This document shows, in pieces, positions 16,688-27,900 of a stretch of DNA of 64,000 nucleotides. A program made the translations under genes and the position numbers. Under the pieces are notes generated by a model. It worked only from the letters and a program-made list of their open reading frames with translations. It was not told where the DNA came from and did no database searches. This DNA is from Pseudomonadota bacterium. GTDB taxonomy: Bacteria > Pseudomonadota > Gammaproteobacteria > Steroidobacterales > Steroidobacteraceae. Numbering within the stretch: position 1 is the first letter of the stretch; each line of letters opens with the position of its first letter. The stretch is from NCBI GenBank assembly GCA_025351005.1, contig JANXWS010000003.1:86990-150989 (forward strand), in the 5' to 3' direction.

Positions 16688-17677
16688 CTACAGGTCGCGG
16701 ACGACGCGAAAGCCGAGATCCGATTGCCTGAGCCCCTGCGGCTCGGCGCCGCGCGCCGCGGCGCGGCTCCGCGCCGGGCGCGTCGCCCACGAGCCGCCGC
16801 GCACGCCGCGCAGCTCGCAGCCGCCGGCCCATTCCCACGCGCGGCCATCGAGCGGCCGGCCGGCGTAGCTCGACGTGTAACAGTCCTGCAGCCACTCGCG
16901 CGCGTTGCCGATGACGTCGTACAGGTCGAACGCGTTCGGCCGGTAGCTGCCGACCGGCGCCGTATACGTGTGCCCGTCGCTGCAGCGGGCGTTAGGGTAT
17001 GGAAAGTGCAGGTCGGCGACCGCGGAGGCGTCGTAGACGTTGGCGTAATCGCAGGCGACCGACAGCAGCGTGTCCTCGTCCGAATCGCGATCGCCGAAGT
17101 AGCGCGGCGTCGCGGTGCCGCCGCGCGCCGCATACTCCCATTCGGTCTCGGACGGCAGGCGATAGAGCTTGCCGGTCGTGCGCGTCAGCCACGTCGTGTA
17201 GGCGCTCGCATCGTCCCAGCTCAGGCAGACGACGGGCTCGCTGTCGGCCTGCGGGCCGTTGAAGCCCGGATCCTTCCAGCTGCGGTCGGCCGCGCGCACC
17301 CAGGTGCCGCCGCTCACGACCCGGCAGTCGCCACCCGCGGCGTACTGTGTCGCCGCGACGAAGGCGCGGAACTCGCCGACCGTGATCTCGTACTTGCCGA
17401 TCGCGAACGGGCGCGAGATCGTGACCGGAATCGCCGGCGTCTCGCCGCGCTCGGGCTGCGCTTCGCCGCTGTCGGCACCGCTGCCGAGCAGAAAGGTACC
17501 GGCCGGCACCACCACCATCTCGGGGCAGGTCGCGCAGTCGCGGAACGCACCGACGCTGGCCGGCGCCGCCATGAGGTTGCTGCCGGCCGCCGCAGCCGCG
17601 GCAGGCGCCTTCGGCGGCGGCTGCGCGTGCGCCGCGAGCGCAATGAGGCAGGCCAGCGGCGCGAGCGTCACGCGCAT
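16688..17677 (-). CDS. secreted SUMF1/FGE-fold protein without FGE cysteines (copy 1)
   Basis: The 329-aa protein has a signal peptide (residues 1-19) and a formylglycine-generating-enzyme-like fold: MVVVPAGTFLLGS, YEITVGEFRAF, YRLPSETEWEYAARGG, NAFDLYDVIGNAREWLQDCY and RGVRGGSWATRP. The GGSW segment, where true FGE enzymes carry the copper-binding cysteine pair, has no cysteine. A CATCPEM motif near the N-terminus is shared with the next gene. Sulfatase maturation is therefore unlikely; related proteins bind ligands or do other oxygen chemistry. It follows a homologous gene by 1 nt, so the pair is probably a tandem duplication. Confidence 0.8.
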   Translation of the reverse strand: MRVTLAPLACLIALAAHAQPPPKAPAAAAAAGSNLMAAPASVGAFRDCATCPEMVVVPAGTFLLGSGADSGEAQPERGETPAIPVTISRPFAIGKYEITVGEFRAFVAATQYAAGGDCRVVSGGTWVRAADRSWKDPGFNGPQADSEPVVCLSWDDASAYTTWLTRTTGKLYRLPSETEWEYAARGGTATPRYFGDRDSDEDTLLSVACDYANVYDASAVADLHFPYPNARCSDGHTYTAPVGSYRPNAFDLYDVIGNAREWLQDCYTSSYAGRPLDGRAWEWAGGCELRGVRGGSWATRPARSRAAARGAEPQGLRQSDLGFRVVRDL

Positions 17678-17678
17678 G

Positions 17679-18644
17679 TCAGCGGCCCTCCGGCCGGAGG
17701 TCGAGATCGAGAGCGACGCGCAGGCCGATCGTGTCGGCGCGCATATTGACCTCGGCCGCCTCGCGGTATGCGCTGCGGGCGCGCTCGGGCGGCGCCGCCC
17801 AGCTGCCGCCGCGCAGCACGCGTTTCGCGCAGCCGCCCGCCCACACCCAGGCGTGGCCGTCGCGCGGCCGGCCGACGTAGCTGTCGGTGTAGCAGTCCTC
17901 GACCCACTCGGCGACGTTGCCGATCATGTCGTAAAGGCCGTAGGCGTTCGCGCGCAACGCGCCGACCGGCGCCACGTCCGGGTACTTGTCGCGACACGGC
18001 ACCGGCTCCCAGCCGAAGGCAAGCGTCTCGCGCGCCGACAGGTCGTAGAGGTTGGCAAACTCGCAGGCATCGGCGGGCTGGTCACCCCACGGCCAGCGCG
18101 TCGCGCTGCCGGCACGCGCGGCGTACTCCCACTCCGCCTCGGACGGCAGCCGGTATGGCTTGCCGGTACGGTGCGCGAGCCACTGCACGTAGGCCTTGGC
18201 ATCGCTCCAGCTGACGCAGGCCACGGGATGGTCGTCCTTCGGCTCGCGCGGACGACCGGGATTGTCGGGTCCGCGACCGCGATCGGCGTTGAAGCGGTTG
18301 AGCGCGTCGTCCCAGGTTATGCACGGGCCGTGTGCGTCATAGCCCGAATCGGCGACGAACGCGCGATACTCGCGGCGCGTGACCTCGACGCGGCCGAGCG
18401 CGAACGGCTTCGCGATCCGCACGATCACCGCCTGCGCCTCGGCGCGCGCGCCGGCCGCGGCCGGGTCCGCGGTCGGCGTGCCCATCACGAACGTGCCGGC
18501 CGGCACGCGCACCATCTCCGGGCAGTCGGCGCAGTCGCGAAACGGCGCGGCCGGGTCGGCGGCGCGCGCGAGCGGCGCGGCGAGCGTCGCGAGGACGAGC
18601 GCGAGACCGAAGCGACCGACCGTTGTCGCCGGCACTTCAGCCAC
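17679..18644 (-). CDS. secreted SUMF1/FGE-fold protein without FGE cysteines (copy 2)
   Basis: From GTG 18644 the protein is about 321 aa with a signal peptide ending near PLARAAD. It repeats the architecture of the neighbouring gene: FRDCADCPEMVRVPAGTF, RVEVTRREYRAFV, YRLPSEAEWEYAARAG, YGLYDMIGNVAEWVEDCY and VLRGGSWAAPPERARS. As in its neighbour, the catalytic cysteines of FGE are absent after GGSW. The start is taken at 18644 because that GTG overlaps the stop of the DegQ-like gene; a GTG at 18635 is equally possible. The longer frame start at 18680 would overlap DegQ more. Confidence 0.78.
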   Translation of the reverse strand: MAEVPATTVGRFGLALVLATLAAPLARAADPAAPFRDCADCPEMVRVPAGTFVMGTPTADPAAAGARAEAQAVIVRIAKPFALGRVEVTRREYRAFVADSGYDAHGPCITWDDALNRFNADRGRGPDNPGRPREPKDDHPVACVSWSDAKAYVQWLAHRTGKPYRLPSEAEWEYAARAGSATRWPWGDQPADACEFANLYDLSARETLAFGWEPVPCRDKYPDVAPVGALRANAYGLYDMIGNVAEWVEDCYTDSYVGRPRDGHAWVWAGGCAKRVLRGGSWAAPPERARSAYREAAEVNMRADTIGLRVALDLDLRPEGR

Positions 18645-20100
18645 CGACCCGGACCGGAATGAACAGCGTCGTACCGGCACGATTGACCAGCAGTGCGATC
18701 GAGCGCTTCGACTTCGTGACCTGCGCCTGCAGGTCCTCGACCGTCGCGATCCGCTGGCCGTTGGCGCCGACGATCACATCGCCGGGATGGACGTCGGCCT
18801 CGAGTGCCGGGCCGTCGGCCTCCTCGACCCACAGGCCGCCGTCGAGGCCAGCGGCGCGCTTCTCCGCGGGCGACAGCGGCCGGACCGCGAGGCCAAGCGC
18901 GCCGCTGCGCCGCGCGTCGCCGCGGTCGTCCTGCGCGATGCGGCCTTCCGCGAGCTCGACGATGTCGACGGCGATCTTGCGACCGCCGCGGTCGCGCCAG
19001 ACCTCGAGCTCGGCGCGGCTGCCCGGCGCCAGCTGCGCAATCGCGGCCGACAGCTGGCCGGAGCGCTCGATCGGCTTGCCGTTGACGGCGAGGATCACGT
19101 CGCCCGGCTTCAGGCCCGCCTTGGCGGCCGGCCCGCCACCCTCGACCTGGCTGACGATGGCGCCGCGCGGCCGGTCAAGGCCGAAGGAGTCGGCCAGCTG
19201 CTGGCCCACGTCCTGCACCAGAACCCCGATGCGACCGCGCTGCACGCGCCCGGTCCTGACCAGCTGGTCCTTGACGTTGACCGCGATGTCGATCGGGATC
19301 GCGAACGAGATGCCCATGAAGACGCCGGTGCTGCTGTAGATCTGGGAGTTGATGCCGACGACCTCGCCGGCCATGTTGAACAGCGGCCCGCCGGAGTTGC
19401 CGGGGTTGACGGCCGCGTCGATCTGGATGAACGGCGTGAACTGGCCGTCCGGCAGCAACCGCGAGGTCGCGCTGACGATGCCGGCCGTGACGCTGTTGTC
19501 GAACCCGAACGGCGAGCCGATCGCGACCACCCACTCGCCGGGCCGCAGCTTCGACGGGTCGCCGATCCGCACCGTCGGCAGGTTCTTGCCGTCGATCCGG
19601 ATGACCGCGACGTCGGTGCGGCGGTCGATGCCGACGACCTTGGCCGTGAACTCGCGCCGGTCGGTCAGGCGGACGGTCACTTCGCTGGCGTCGGCGACGA
19701 CGTGAGCGTTGGTGAGGATGTAGCCGTCCGGGGTGATGAAGAACCCGGAGCCTTCGCGCGTGGGCGGTTGTTCGCCGCGCGGCGCGCCGAAGCGCCGCAG
19801 GAAGTCGTGCAAGGGATCGTCGGGCGCCGCGTCGGCGAGCGCCGCCCGGCGGCCGCGCTCGACGACGGTGACGTTGACGACCGCCGGGCCCGCCGCGGCG
19901 ACCAGCTCGGTGAAGTCCGGCAGGCCGCGGGCAGTGGCTGCGACCGTGCCCGGGCTGACGGGCTGCGAGAGCGCCACGGGCGCGGTTGCGACCGGACCCG
20001 GCGCCACAGCCGGACCCTGGCCGCAGCCCGGCAGCGCCGCGATCCCGCCGGCCAGCGCCACGACGCCGACGACACCCACCAACCGGCGACCGATGCCCAC
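18637..20100 (-). CDS. degQ: DegQ/HtrA-family periplasmic serine protease
   Basis: The 487-aa protein has an N-terminal hydrophobic segment with a lipobox-like ALPGC (C26), so it may be a lipoprotein; then a trypsin-like domain with H133 (NAHVV), D163 (RTDVAVI) and S236 (GNSGGP), followed by two PDZ domains (about 280-370 and 390-480). It would degrade or refold misfolded envelope proteins. GTG at 20100 is chosen because it has AGGAG 8 nt upstream; the frame is open for 114 codons further upstream without protein-like sequence. It leads a minus-strand run with the two FGE-fold genes. Confidence 0.92.
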   Translation of the reverse strand: MGIGRRLVGVVGVVALAGGIAALPGCGQGPAVAPGPVATAPVALSQPVSPGTVAATARGLPDFTELVAAAGPAVVNVTVVERGRRAALADAAPDDPLHDFLRRFGAPRGEQPPTREGSGFFITPDGYILTNAHVVADASEVTVRLTDRREFTAKVVGIDRRTDVAVIRIDGKNLPTVRIGDPSKLRPGEWVVAIGSPFGFDNSVTAGIVSATSRLLPDGQFTPFIQIDAAVNPGNSGGPLFNMAGEVVGINSQIYSSTGVFMGISFAIPIDIAVNVKDQLVRTGRVQRGRIGVLVQDVGQQLADSFGLDRPRGAIVSQVEGGGPAAKAGLKPGDVILAVNGKPIERSGQLSAAIAQLAPGSRAELEVWRDRGGRKIAVDIVELAEGRIAQDDRGDARRSGALGLAVRPLSPAEKRAAGLDGGLWVEEADGPALEADVHPGDVIVGANGQRIATVEDLQAQVTKSKRSIALLVNRAGTTLFIPVRVGG

Positions 20101-20495
20101 TGTCCGCACTCCTGACGCACGACCCGAGGTCTCGGCATAGACAGCGCGACCGCCCGCAAAGTTGCGCCCGGGCGCGGCCCCGAGCCGCCACCAGAAGGGG
20201 TTACTGCCGCACGCCGGGCGAATGATACAGCCCTGCAGGTGGGGCTTCGCAGGCGCGGACTTGCCTTGGGCCCGGGGACCCCGCACCGGCCAGTAGCGGA
20301 CACGGCAGGTCCGGCGGCCTGCCACGCGCCGTCCAGGTCCAACTTCGGAGTGCGCCGCGGGTCGTAGCCGGACGCGCAGCATGGTCGTGTCGCGCGCCGA
20401 TGACGCCGGCGTCTGCAAGCGCCCCGGGTCAAGCCCGGGCACGGTGCGGGCGGCCGGGCGAGGCCGAGACGGCGCCTCGCCCGGCGACAGGCCGG
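20101..20495. other. 395-bp non-coding gap upstream of the DegQ-like gene
   Basis: No convincing gene is seen. It separates the stop of the MHS transporter from the start of the DegQ-like gene, both on the minus strand, and should hold the DegQ promoter. A TATCAT hexamer on the minus strand near 20220 is the only -10-like sequence noticed; no sigma-E type promoter was recognised. Confidence 0.5.
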
Positions 20496-21827
20496 TTACG
20501 AGCGAGCCGCTCCCGCAGCCTCATGCGTCCAGATTCGCATCTTGTGCGTTTCCGGCATCACAAACAGGCAGATGATGAAACACACCGCCGGCACCGCGAT
20601 CGGATAGATCAAGGCACGTCCCACGCTGCCGGTGGACAGGTACGCCGCCGACGTGATGAACGGCACCAGGCCCCCGCCCCAGCCGTTGCCGATGTGGTAC
20701 GGCACCGACACCGACGTGTAGCGGATCCGGCTCGGGAAATACTCCGCCAGGAAGGCTCCGACCGGTCCATACACCATGCCCACGTAGGACACCAGGATGA
20801 AGATGATGAAGATCGCGACCGGATAGTTGACGGCGCCAGGGTTGGTGACCTCCCCGAGCCACCCGTACAGCGGGTAATACGTCAGGGCTGCGAGCAGCAT
20901 GCCGCCGAGGATGACCGGCTTGCGGCCGACCAGGTCAGAGAGCCATCCGAACAGGATCAACGTCGGCGCCGCGAGCAGCAACGCGACTCCAACGATGGTG
21001 CTGGAGGTCAGTACGTCCAGCTTCTTCACCGTCTGCAGGAAATACAGCGCCCAGAACTGGCCGCTGTACCACACGACGCCCTGACCGATCAGAACCACGA
21101 TGGCGACCAGGATGAACTTGATGTTCGAGCTCAGGAACGCTTCCTTCCACGGGTTCTTCACCATCGCGCCCTTGGCCTTCATCGCTTCGAAGACCGGAGT
21201 CTCTCCCAGCTGCAGCCGGATGTAGATGGCCATCATCACCAGCAGGAAGGAGATCAGGAATGGAATCCGCCAGCCCCATGCGCTGAAGGCCTCGGTGCCG
21301 AGGTAGGTCCGGGTGCCAACGATGACCGCGAGGGAAACGACGATGCCGAGTGTGGGCGAAGTCTGCAGCCAGCCCGTGTAGAAGCCGCGGCGCTCGTCCG
21401 AGACGTGCTCCGCGACGTAGGTGATGGCGCCACCGTATTCCCCGCCCAGGCACAGGCCCTGGACGATCCGCAGGCCGAACAGGATGAAGGCGGCGGCCAC
21501 GCCGATGTCGGCGAAGGTCGGAATCAGACCGATGGCGGCCGTCGACAGTCCCATGCCGGTCAGCGTGACGATGAAGGTGTACTTGCGCCCAACCCGGTCG
21601 CCCAGCCAGCCGAACAGGAACGCGCCCAGCGGACGAATCAGGAAGCCGGCAGTAAACAGCGCGATCGTGCTCAGCAGCGCCGCCACCGGATTGCTCTTGT
21701 CAAAGAACTTGACCGACAGTATCGCGGCCAGGCTGCCGAAGATGTAGAAGTCGTACCATTCGATGATGTTGCCGACGGCGGCGGCCAGCACGACGCGGCG
21801 GAAGTCTTTCTTGATCTCACCGACCAT
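20496..21827 (-). CDS. MFS metabolite:H+ symporter (MHS family)
   Basis: The 443-aa protein has 12 predicted helices and MHS-family hallmarks: VGNIIEWYDFYIFGSLA at residues about 18-34, the loop GWLGDRVGRKYTF, and RIVQGLCLGGEYGGA at about 121-135. Relatives carry proline/betaine, citrate, alpha-ketoglutarate, shikimate or short carboxylates. AAGGAG precedes ATG 21827. It is divergent from acs across a 483-bp region, so an acetate, propionate or other carboxylate substrate is plausible but unproven. Its codons are visibly richer in A/T at third positions than neighbouring genes, which hints at separate acquisition. Confidence 0.88.
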   Translation of the reverse strand: MVGEIKKDFRRVVLAAAVGNIIEWYDFYIFGSLAAILSVKFFDKSNPVAALLSTIALFTAGFLIRPLGAFLFGWLGDRVGRKYTFIVTLTGMGLSTAAIGLIPTFADIGVAAAFILFGLRIVQGLCLGGEYGGAITYVAEHVSDERRGFYTGWLQTSPTLGIVVSLAVIVGTRTYLGTEAFSAWGWRIPFLISFLLVMMAIYIRLQLGETPVFEAMKAKGAMVKNPWKEAFLSSNIKFILVAIVVLIGQGVVWYSGQFWALYFLQTVKKLDVLTSSTIVGVALLLAAPTLILFGWLSDLVGRKPVILGGMLLAALTYYPLYGWLGEVTNPGAVNYPVAIFIIFILVSYVGMVYGPVGAFLAEYFPSRIRYTSVSVPYHIGNGWGGGLVPFITSAAYLSTGSVGRALIYPIAVPAVCFIICLFVMPETHKMRIWTHEAAGAARS

Positions 21828-22310
21828 AGCATTGCTCCTTCGAATTGTTTGATCTGTCTCTCGTCCCGGCTACTGGTCCAGGCATCTTTGCGCCCGGCGA
21901 GAACACATCCGTCCAGTCACCCAGCGTCGCAGGCGGTCCGTCCCGAGCTTACGACCCCGACTCCCCGGCATCGGCGGCCCGCGTCTGCCACCATCACAGG
22001 CGGCAACGGTCGCCGAGCCACTTCCTCCGCCTCGCGCGCCGCGTGGGCACGGACGCCGATCGGACCCAGAACCGGCCGGCGAGCCCGGCCCGGCCGGATC
22101 ACGTCCTGGCCATCGGCTCCACGAGGACTACGGTCCCCCCGATACTGCTACGGATGCTGGCAACCGCGGCTGGGCGACGTAAATTAGCCATTCGTCGTAG
22201 AGGCAGGCCGCTACGACCAAGGTCGCAGGCCGGTGGCCGGACGCGGGTGCTAGAACTAAGGGCGCGGGAGACGCGCCCGGTCGGAGCCAGCCTGAAGGAG
22301 GGGAGTCGCG
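21828..22310. other. 483-bp divergent control region between MHS transporter and acs
   Basis: No protein-like reading frame is visible. The region must contain promoters for both genes. The half nearest the transporter is less GC-rich; the half nearest acs contains an inverted repeat and an extended -10-like element described separately. AAGGAGGGGAG just before ATG 22311 is a strong ribosome site for acs. Confidence 0.6.
22194..22256 (+). promoter_or_regulatory. candidate NarL/CrbR-type operator and promoter of acs
   Basis: Arms CTACGACC (22211-22218) and GGTCGCAG (22221-22228) form an inverted repeat with one mismatch and a 2-nt AA centre; a further half-site, GTCGTAG in the opposite orientation, lies at 22194-22200. 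TGCTAGAAC at 22248-22256 resembles an extended -10 element. If it is the -10, transcription would start near 22263 and the repeat would centre near -43, the usual position for class II activation by a NarL-family dimer such as the adjacent CrbR. The symmetry is seen; the regulator is inferred. Confidence 0.45.
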
Positions 22311-24251
<1,941 letters not shown>

Positions 24252-24267
24252 GCGCCGTCGGACCTGC

Positions 24268-24942
24268 ATGGCGCGCACGATCCTGATCGCCGACGACCAC
24301 CCGTTGTTCCGCGCCGCGCTGCGCGGCGCGGTGGCCGCAAACCTGGCGGACGCCGAGTTCGTGGAGGCGGAATCGGTCGCCGGGCTGCTCGAGGCGATCG
24401 AGCGTCATCCGCACGCGGACGTGCTGCTGCTCGATCTGGACATGCCAGGCGCACACGGTTTCAGCGCGCTCGCGCACGTGCGCGGCCTGCGGCCGGAGCT
24501 GCCGGTGGTCATCGTCTCCGCGACCGCCGATGCGGCGACCATCGCGAACGCCTTCACTTACGGCGCGCAGGGCTTCATAGCGAAGTCGTCCGATGCCGCG
24601 ACCATCGGCGGCGGCATCGAGTCGGTGCTGCAGGGCGAGCTGGTCACGCCGCCCGCCTACCGGGCGCCGCTGCCGAGCCGCCGGCCCGTCGACGACCTCG
24701 AGGTGGCGGCGCAGCTGGCCGAACTCACGCCGCAGCAGTTCCGCGTGCTCAGCATGCTGTTGTCGGGACTGCTGAACAAGCAGATCGCCTTCGAGCTCGA
24801 CGTCTCCGAGGCAACCGTCAAGGCGCACGTCACCGCGGTGCTGCGCAAGCTTGGGGTCGCCAACCGGACCCAGGCCGTGCTGCGGGTAGGCCGGCTTGCC
24901 ATCGACCACGGCGTGCTGAAGGTCGCGCCCGACGACGAGTAG
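24268..24942 (+). CDS. crbR: NarL/LuxR-family response regulator, CrbR-like
   Basis: The 224-aa protein has a receiver domain (residues 1-120) with acidic D9/D10 and phosphoacceptor D56 (LLLDLDMPG), a linker, and a LuxR-type helix-turn-helix at about 155-215 (LTPQQFRVLSMLLSGLLNKQ, then VSEATVKAHVTAVLRKLGV). CrbR and its Pseudomonas relatives (MxtR/ErdR systems) activate acs when cells switch to acetate. Its position 16 nt after acs and 8 nt from the 3' end of the crbS-like gene supports that assignment. It probably shares the acs transcript and so may autoregulate. Confidence 0.8.
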   Translation: MARTILIADDHPLFRAALRGAVAANLADAEFVEAESVAGLLEAIERHPHADVLLLDLDMPGAHGFSALAHVRGLRPELPVVIVSATADAATIANAFTYGAQGFIAKSSDAATIGGGIESVLQGELVTPPAYRAPLPSRRPVDDLEVAAQLAELTPQQFRVLSMLLSGLLNKQIAFELDVSEATVKAHVTAVLRKLGVANRTQAVLRVGRLAIDHGVLKVAPDDE

Positions 24943-24950
24943 CCGCTGCC

Positions 24951-27900
24951 TCAGCCGCGGGCGGCGCGCGCCTGCGCGCGCACCCGGTTGGCCTGCGCCG
25001 CGGTCAGAAACGCCCGCAGCCCGGCCGGCTTCACCGGCTTGCGGAGCACCGGCCAGCCGAGCGTGCGGGCACGCGCCGCGAGCGCGCCGTCGAAGTCGGC
25101 GGTCAGCAGCGCGCCGACCAGCGATCCGTCGGCTGCCGCGCGCAGCTCGCCCAGGAGTTCGAGCCCGTCCGGCCCGTCACCGAGATGATAGTCGGCGAGG
25201 ACGATGTCGACGCCGCCGGCGTGGGCGGCACGCGCCTCGGCTGCATCGCGCGCCTTGAGCACGCGGATGCCCCAGCGGCTGAGGAGCGCCTCCATGCCGT
25301 CGAGGATCATCGGTTCGTTGTCGACGCAGAGCACGCTCAGTCCGTCGAGCCGCGCGCCGCTGTCGGCCGGCGCCGCGACCGACGCCGCCGGCACCGCGCT
25401 CGCGGCCGCGCGCGGCACGATCACGCCGAAGCTCGAGCCGTGGCCCGGCCGGGAGCGCAGGTCGAGCGGGTGGTTGAGGAGCCGCGAGATGCGCTCGCAG
25501 ATCGCGAGCCCGAGGCCGAGGCCCTTCTCGCCCCACGGCGAGGCACGCTCCAGCCGCGTGAACTCGGCGAAGATCGCCCGGCGCTGGTGTTCGGCGATGC
25601 CGGGACCGGTGTCGCTGACGCGGATCAGCACGGCCGTGCCGCGACGCCGGCACGCGACCAGGATGCCGCCGCGACCCGTGTAGCGGACCGCGTTCGCTAG
25701 GTAGTTCTGCAGGATGCGCCTGAGCAGCACGCGGTCCGTGCAAACGACCTCTGCCGTGGCCCGCACGCGCAGCGACAGCTGCCGCGCAGCGGCCACCGGC
25801 GCGTACTGCCGCTCCAGGTCGGCGAGCAGGTCGGCGAGCCGGAATGCCGTCCGCTCGGGCTGCAGTGCGCCGCTGTCGAGCTTGGCGACGTCGAGCAGGC
25901 CATCGAGCAGTTCCTCGGCGGCGCGCATCGAGCTGTCGATCCGCAGCGCAATCTCGCGCAGCCCCGGATCGTTCGCGGTCTGCACCGCGAAGGCGGAGGC
26001 GAACAGGCGCGCGGCGTTGAGCGGCTGCAGCAGGTCGTGGCTCGCGGCCGCGAAGAAACGGGTCTTGCTGGAGTTCGCGTCCTCGGCCAGGCGCTTCGCC
26101 ACCTGCTGCGCCGCGAGCGAGCCCTTGAGCTCGACGGTGCGCTGCTCGACCCGGTCCTCGAGCTCGAGCTTGGCCTCGAGCAGCTCGCGCTCGGTTCGCT
26201 TGAAATCCGTGATGTCGGTGTAAGTCGTCACGTAGCCGCCGCCCGGCATCGGCTGGCCGCGGATCTCGTAGACGCGGCCGTTGCGGCGCTCGCGCTGGAT
26301 GACGTAGGCGCTGCCGGAGCGCATGTAGGCGAGCCGCTTCTGCACGTGCTGCTCCGCGTCGCCCGGCCCGCACTCGCCGCGCAGCGCGTTCCAGCGGATC
26401 ACGTCGGCGGCGTCCCGCCCGACGTGGATGACGTCGTCCGGGTAGTCGAACATCTTCAGGTAGCGGCCGTTCCAGGCCACGAGCCGCATGTCGGCGTCGA
26501 CGACGCTGATGCCCTGGGCCACATTCTCCATGGTCGCGTGCAGCAGCTGGCGGCTGAACCGCAGTTCCTGTGAGGTTTCGTCGAGCAGCTCCGCGACCTC
26601 GTCCACCTCGAGGCCGCGGCGCCGGAGCGCGTGCGTCAGCAGCACGCGCGCCGTCGAGGCGCCGACCGAGCCGGCCAGCTCGCGCTCGACGTGCTGCAGC
26701 AGGGCGCGGGAAGCGTCATCGCCCGGCCGCGGCACCGGTCGCTGCATCAGTGCCGCGTGCTCGCTCAGCATGCGGCGGGTCGCCGCGGGGCCCACGATCC
26801 GCGCCGCGAGTGCCTCGAGGTCCCCGACGCGGGCGTGGCTCGGCCCCTGCAGCGGCGTGCTGCCGAGCGGCGCGGTGAAGGCCTTCGCGGCGAGCCGTTC
26901 CTGGAGCGTCGTGCCGCGGCGGAGGGAGATCGCGACCAGGAGCGCGACGTTGGCCGCGAGCGCCGAGAAGGCGCCCGCGGTGACCGGGCCGATGCCGACG
27001 AAGCCGAACAGCTGCTGCGGCCGGAGCCAGCCGATGCCGAACGGTCCGTGCAGCAGCAGCGGGTGCGCGGGACCGAGGACCTGCGGCAGCAGCAGCGTGT
27101 AGAGCCACAGCCCGAATCCCGCCAGCAGCCCCCACAGGACTCCCTGGCGGGTGGCGCCCCGCCAGGCCAGCGCCGCCACCATCCCGGGCACGAACTGCGC
27201 GACGGCCGCGAACACCATCAGGCCAATCGAGGCAAGCGTCGCCGGCGTCTCCACCGAGCGATTGAAGCCGTAGGCAAGCAGCGCGAGCCCGAAGATCACG
27301 ATGCGGCGCAGCCACAGGATGCGGCCGCCGAGGTCGACGCTGCCGGCGAGCCGCGACCGCCACAGCGCCGGAACCAGCAGGTCGTTGGTGATCATGGTCG
27401 CGAGCGCGAGGCTCGCGACGACCACCATCGCCGTCGCCGCCGACAGGCCGCCGAGGAAGGCGAGCAGCGCGAGCCACGGCGCGCCGCCGGCCATCGGCAT
27501 CGTCAGCACGAGCGTATCCGGCTGCCCGGTCAGCGCGGCGGCGGGCGAGGTGCCGAGCGCCGCGATCGGCAGCACGAACAGGCAGAACAGGCCGAGGTAC
27601 GCGGGAAACAGCCAGCGCGCGTGGCGCAGGTCGGCGGGTTCCGCGCACTCGACCACGCTGACCTGGAACTGCCGCGGCAGGCAGACGATCGCGGCCGCGC
27701 CGAGCAGCGTGGTGCCGACGAAGTTGATGTCGACCGTGCCCTGCATCGCGCCGACGCCGGCCCACAGCCTGCCGGCGCCGGGCGCGAGCGCGCGCCACGC
27801 GTACAGCCCGACCGCGACGAAGGCGCAGAGCTTGACCAGCGACTCGAACGCGATCGCCAGCATCAGCCCTTCATGGTGCTCGGAGGCATCGACGCGGCGC

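Noticed and set aside
16688..18644. Functional formylglycine-generating enzymes
   Set aside because: The copper/substrate cysteines after GGSW are absent in both copies and no sulfatase gene is nearby.
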